A stretch of 64,000 bases of DNA, taken from the NCBI GenBank assembly GCA_024349245.1, contig JALDNG010000020.1, positions 18,657,501 to 18,721,500 of the forward strand, read 5' to 3'. Positions 62,318 through 64,000 of the stretch are shown here, piece by piece (within the stretch, counting starts at the first letter, position 1; each line of letters opens with the position of its first letter). The stretch comes from Neodontobutis hainanensis (Eukaryota; Chordata; Actinopteri; Gobiiformes; Odontobutidae). Below the pieces are notes generated by a model, which did no database searches, was not told the DNA's origin, and worked only from the letters and a program-made list of their open reading frames with translations. The position numbers and the translations under genes are program-made.

Positions 62318-62488
62318 GTTGATGGGCTGCAGAAGCCTGTTTTAAATGTCCGTCGCCATGGCTAAGCGTGAGAGCAGCACCAGTCCTGTAGTCCGGCAGA
62401 TCGACAAGCAGTTCCTGGTGTGCAGCATTTGTCTGGATCACTACCACAACCCTAAAGTCCTGCCCTGTCTGCACACTTTCTGCGAGAA
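62318..62488 (+). CDS. trim3: TRIM3 (TRIM2/3 E3 ligase), first coding exon, partial gene
   Basis: TRIM2/3 proteins are RING E3 ubiquitin ligases (RING-Bbox-coiled coil-filamin-NHL) acting in neurons on motor-bound and cytoskeletal cargo. Acceptor CTTGTGCAG ends at 62317. ATG 62358 has a strong Kozak context (GTCGCCATGG) and gives MAKRESSTSPVVRQIDK, then FLVCSICLDHYHNPKVLPCL and HTFCE. The first RING ligands Cys22, Cys25, Cys37, His39 and Cys42 are all present. The MAKRE start favours TRIM3 over TRIM2. An in-frame ATG at 62346 would add four residues but has weaker context. The exon ends at 62488 with donor GTAAGA, phase 2; everything downstream lies outside the window. The 5' exon near 44882 is probably its leader. 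Confidence 0.85.
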
Positions 62489-63149
62489 GTAAGATACATA
62501 CCACTCAGTTACATGTAGACAAGCAGACAAATGCATGAATGCTGACAATGAACTTAAAGAGAAAAAAATATTAGAAGATTAATTCATTCAGATGTCATTT
62601 ATAGGCTAGACAATGTTTTACCATTTATTACCATAATACTGGAATAAACTACATAACTAAATAACTACAAATTGGCAATATTTACAAGAAAATACTTGTA
62701 AAACACCCATGAGTAAATTTATATATATCACATTTAATTAACCATAATGATGAGTCAGAATAAAAATATCAGTATACTGTAAAAAATAAAAAATAACAGC
62801 AAATGCTGTACAGCATGAAAACCAAACTAGCCACACTGTTAAAAAGTAAAATCTACAGTAAAATACAATTTTACAAATTTAAAAGATGAAATAAACTATA
62901 GAAGCTAAAATATTCTGTCACTGTAAAACAAAAAAACAATTCAACACAACAGTAAACACATAGTTGTTTATTTACCATAATAGTGAGTCAAAATAGAATA
63001 GCTTCATTTGGAAAATGTTGAATAAAACCTCCGTACTGTTAAAAAAGTCTGTAAAATGTACTTTAAAATAGAGTGAAGTAATAAAACAGTAGCAGGTCGT
63101 GTAAGCTAATATTTCATGCACAAAACAATAAAAATAAACTGTAAATAAA
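62489..63149 (+). other. trim3: trim3 intron, no feature
   Basis: AT-rich intronic sequence containing several ACAGTAAAA / CTGTAAA-type short similarities, possibly an old degenerate repeat. Nothing assignable. Confidence 0.5.
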
Positions 63150-63470
63150 AAGGTTATTCAATTTTGATCAAGTCAAATGGCCTCACTTATTGTCATTGCT
63201 GGATAAATTTGGTTTTGGACCATCTCATGGATATAATTACTCTACTCCAACTCTTAAAACCTCTCAGATTACATTGTGGCCACTGCCAGGGGCAACCCCG
63301 AACCCCATGCTCTTTGACCTGGCCTTAGAGCCCTTGGCGCTCCGTAGTTGTAAGGACATATATAGAATTTGGAGACGTAGGGTCTCTCTTTACGCAAATT
63401 ACCCTCTGCTCTATAGCTTTATCGTTAGTTCTTTTTCCTTGTTATTATTTTATTTATTTATTTTAGTTAC
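63150..63470 (+). mobile_element. L1-like LINE reverse-transcriptase fragment (trim3 intron)
   Basis: Translation of 63190-63420 gives 'LLDKFGFGPSHGYNYSTPTL', then 'NPMLFDLALEPLALRSCKD' and 'RRRVSLYANYPLLYSF'. These correspond to the L1-clade order of a LxxFGFG block, the SPLLFxLAxEPLA block and the catalytic YADD, here degraded to YANY. Dead fragment with internal deletions. Confidence 0.75.
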
Positions 63471-63803
63471 AAGTTACAAAAAATTACTTATTTAAGTAAG
63501 AAAATAGCAAAAGTACCTTTTTGACTGAACAAATTATTTGCACTTAAAAGCAAACCACATCTGCCTTTTGCCTGTTTCTAATATATTTATATATTTTCAT
63601 AATATATAATTTAATGTTTGCATGCAAAGTCTACCTAAATACATGACAAGACATGATTTTCCTTTTTTTTGAAGTAGCATTATATATTTTCATTCATTAA
63701 AGGGTTGCAGATGAAAAAGGATTTAATTGTCAGTATTAAATTTCAAAATGGCTTATGTTCAATTTTGATTGCATAAATACATCTCTAATTGTATTGTATT
63801 GAG

Positions 63804-63913
63804 GTCTCCAATTCCAAGAGACTTTATCAAGTCTGAGATCAACTGGTATAAGTTGATCTCGGCTCTCTTACCAGTTGATCTCAGAATTTATAAAGTCTCT
63901 TGGAATTAGAGAC
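63804..63913. repeat. 110-bp near-perfect hairpin
   Basis: Outer arms AATTCCAAGAGACTTTAT / ATAAAGTCTCTTGGAATT pair almost perfectly. Inner arms CTGAGATCAACTGGTA (63833-63848) and TACCAGTTGATCTCAG (63869-63884) pair exactly, leaving a 20-nt loop. It lies in the trim3 intron, beside LINE-like sequence. Confidence 0.85.
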
Positions 63914-63924
63914 AAAACGCCTTC

Positions 63925-64000
63925 ACCTTGAAAACTGAGTCCAGATGCTTTTGCTTTAACCTTCTGTCCCAAGAAGGTTGGAAAAATGAAGGAGGTTTTA
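63925..64000 (+). repeat. L1/Tx1-like LINE 3' fragment at window edge
   Basis: GAAAACTGAGTCCAGATGCT followed by TTTGCTTTAACC matches the fragment at 26810-26940. Continues beyond the window. Confidence 0.45.

Noticed and set aside
62346..62357. Upstream in-frame ATG for trim3
   Set aside because: Weaker initiation context than ATG 62358, and the known TRIM3 N-terminus starts MAKRE. It is possible but less likely.

Overview
The window looks like a teleost fish chromosome. It is AT-rich, has compact multi-exon vertebrate genes with canonical GT-AG introns, and carries a typical fish repeat load: many short hAT-type DNA transposons, L2-like and L1/Tx1-like LINE pieces, a decayed sushi-type Ty3/gypsy element, tRNA-headed SINEs and microsatellites. 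No prokaryotic or viral gene system is visible.

Three protein-coding genes lie on the + strand. (1) An arfaptin-2 orthologue (arfip2), CDS 21222-27250, can be rebuilt completely from ten exon segments. Nine form the body of the gene, and two of the internal ones (63 and 87 nt, both phase 1-1) look like removable cassettes. (2) An FH2-domain formin of the FHDC1 family has eleven coding exons from about 30333 to 39699. (3) The 5' end of a TRIM3 (TRIM2/3) gene follows. Its first coding exon (62358-62488) encodes the N-terminus and the first half of the RING finger, and the gene runs off the right edge. A GC-rich candidate promoter and 5' non-coding exon for it lie about 17.4 kb upstream, near 44570-44882. 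The order arfip2 - fhdc - trim3 mirrors the mammalian ARFIP1 - FHDC1 - TRIM2 block, so this is probably the ARFIP2/TRIM3 paralogon with the formin retained. All three products act on membranes or the cytoskeleton, but nothing in the DNA shows joint regulation.

Layout: 1-5700 is intergenic, with one foldback element and a LINE scrap. 5744-14000 is a transposon graveyard holding an intact non-autonomous LTR element with a 5-bp target duplication, an L2-like LINE split by two nested DNA transposons, a sushi-type gypsy relic and a hAT transposase relic. 14000-20500 is intergenic, with SINEs and an orphan CpG-rich segment at 17140-17450. 20540-28370 is arfip2. 29300-39699 is the formin. 39700-44570 is intergenic and includes a hAT element that carries a minisatellite and is itself hit by a second hAT. 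44570-64000 is the putative trim3 5' exon, its long intron full of hAT insertions, the first coding exon, and part of the next intron.

I found no convincing new biological system. The items most worth following up are the paired arfip2 cassette exons, the LTR element with a single-frame Pro-rich repeat ORF broken by one stop codon, and the nested insertions with readable target-site duplications.
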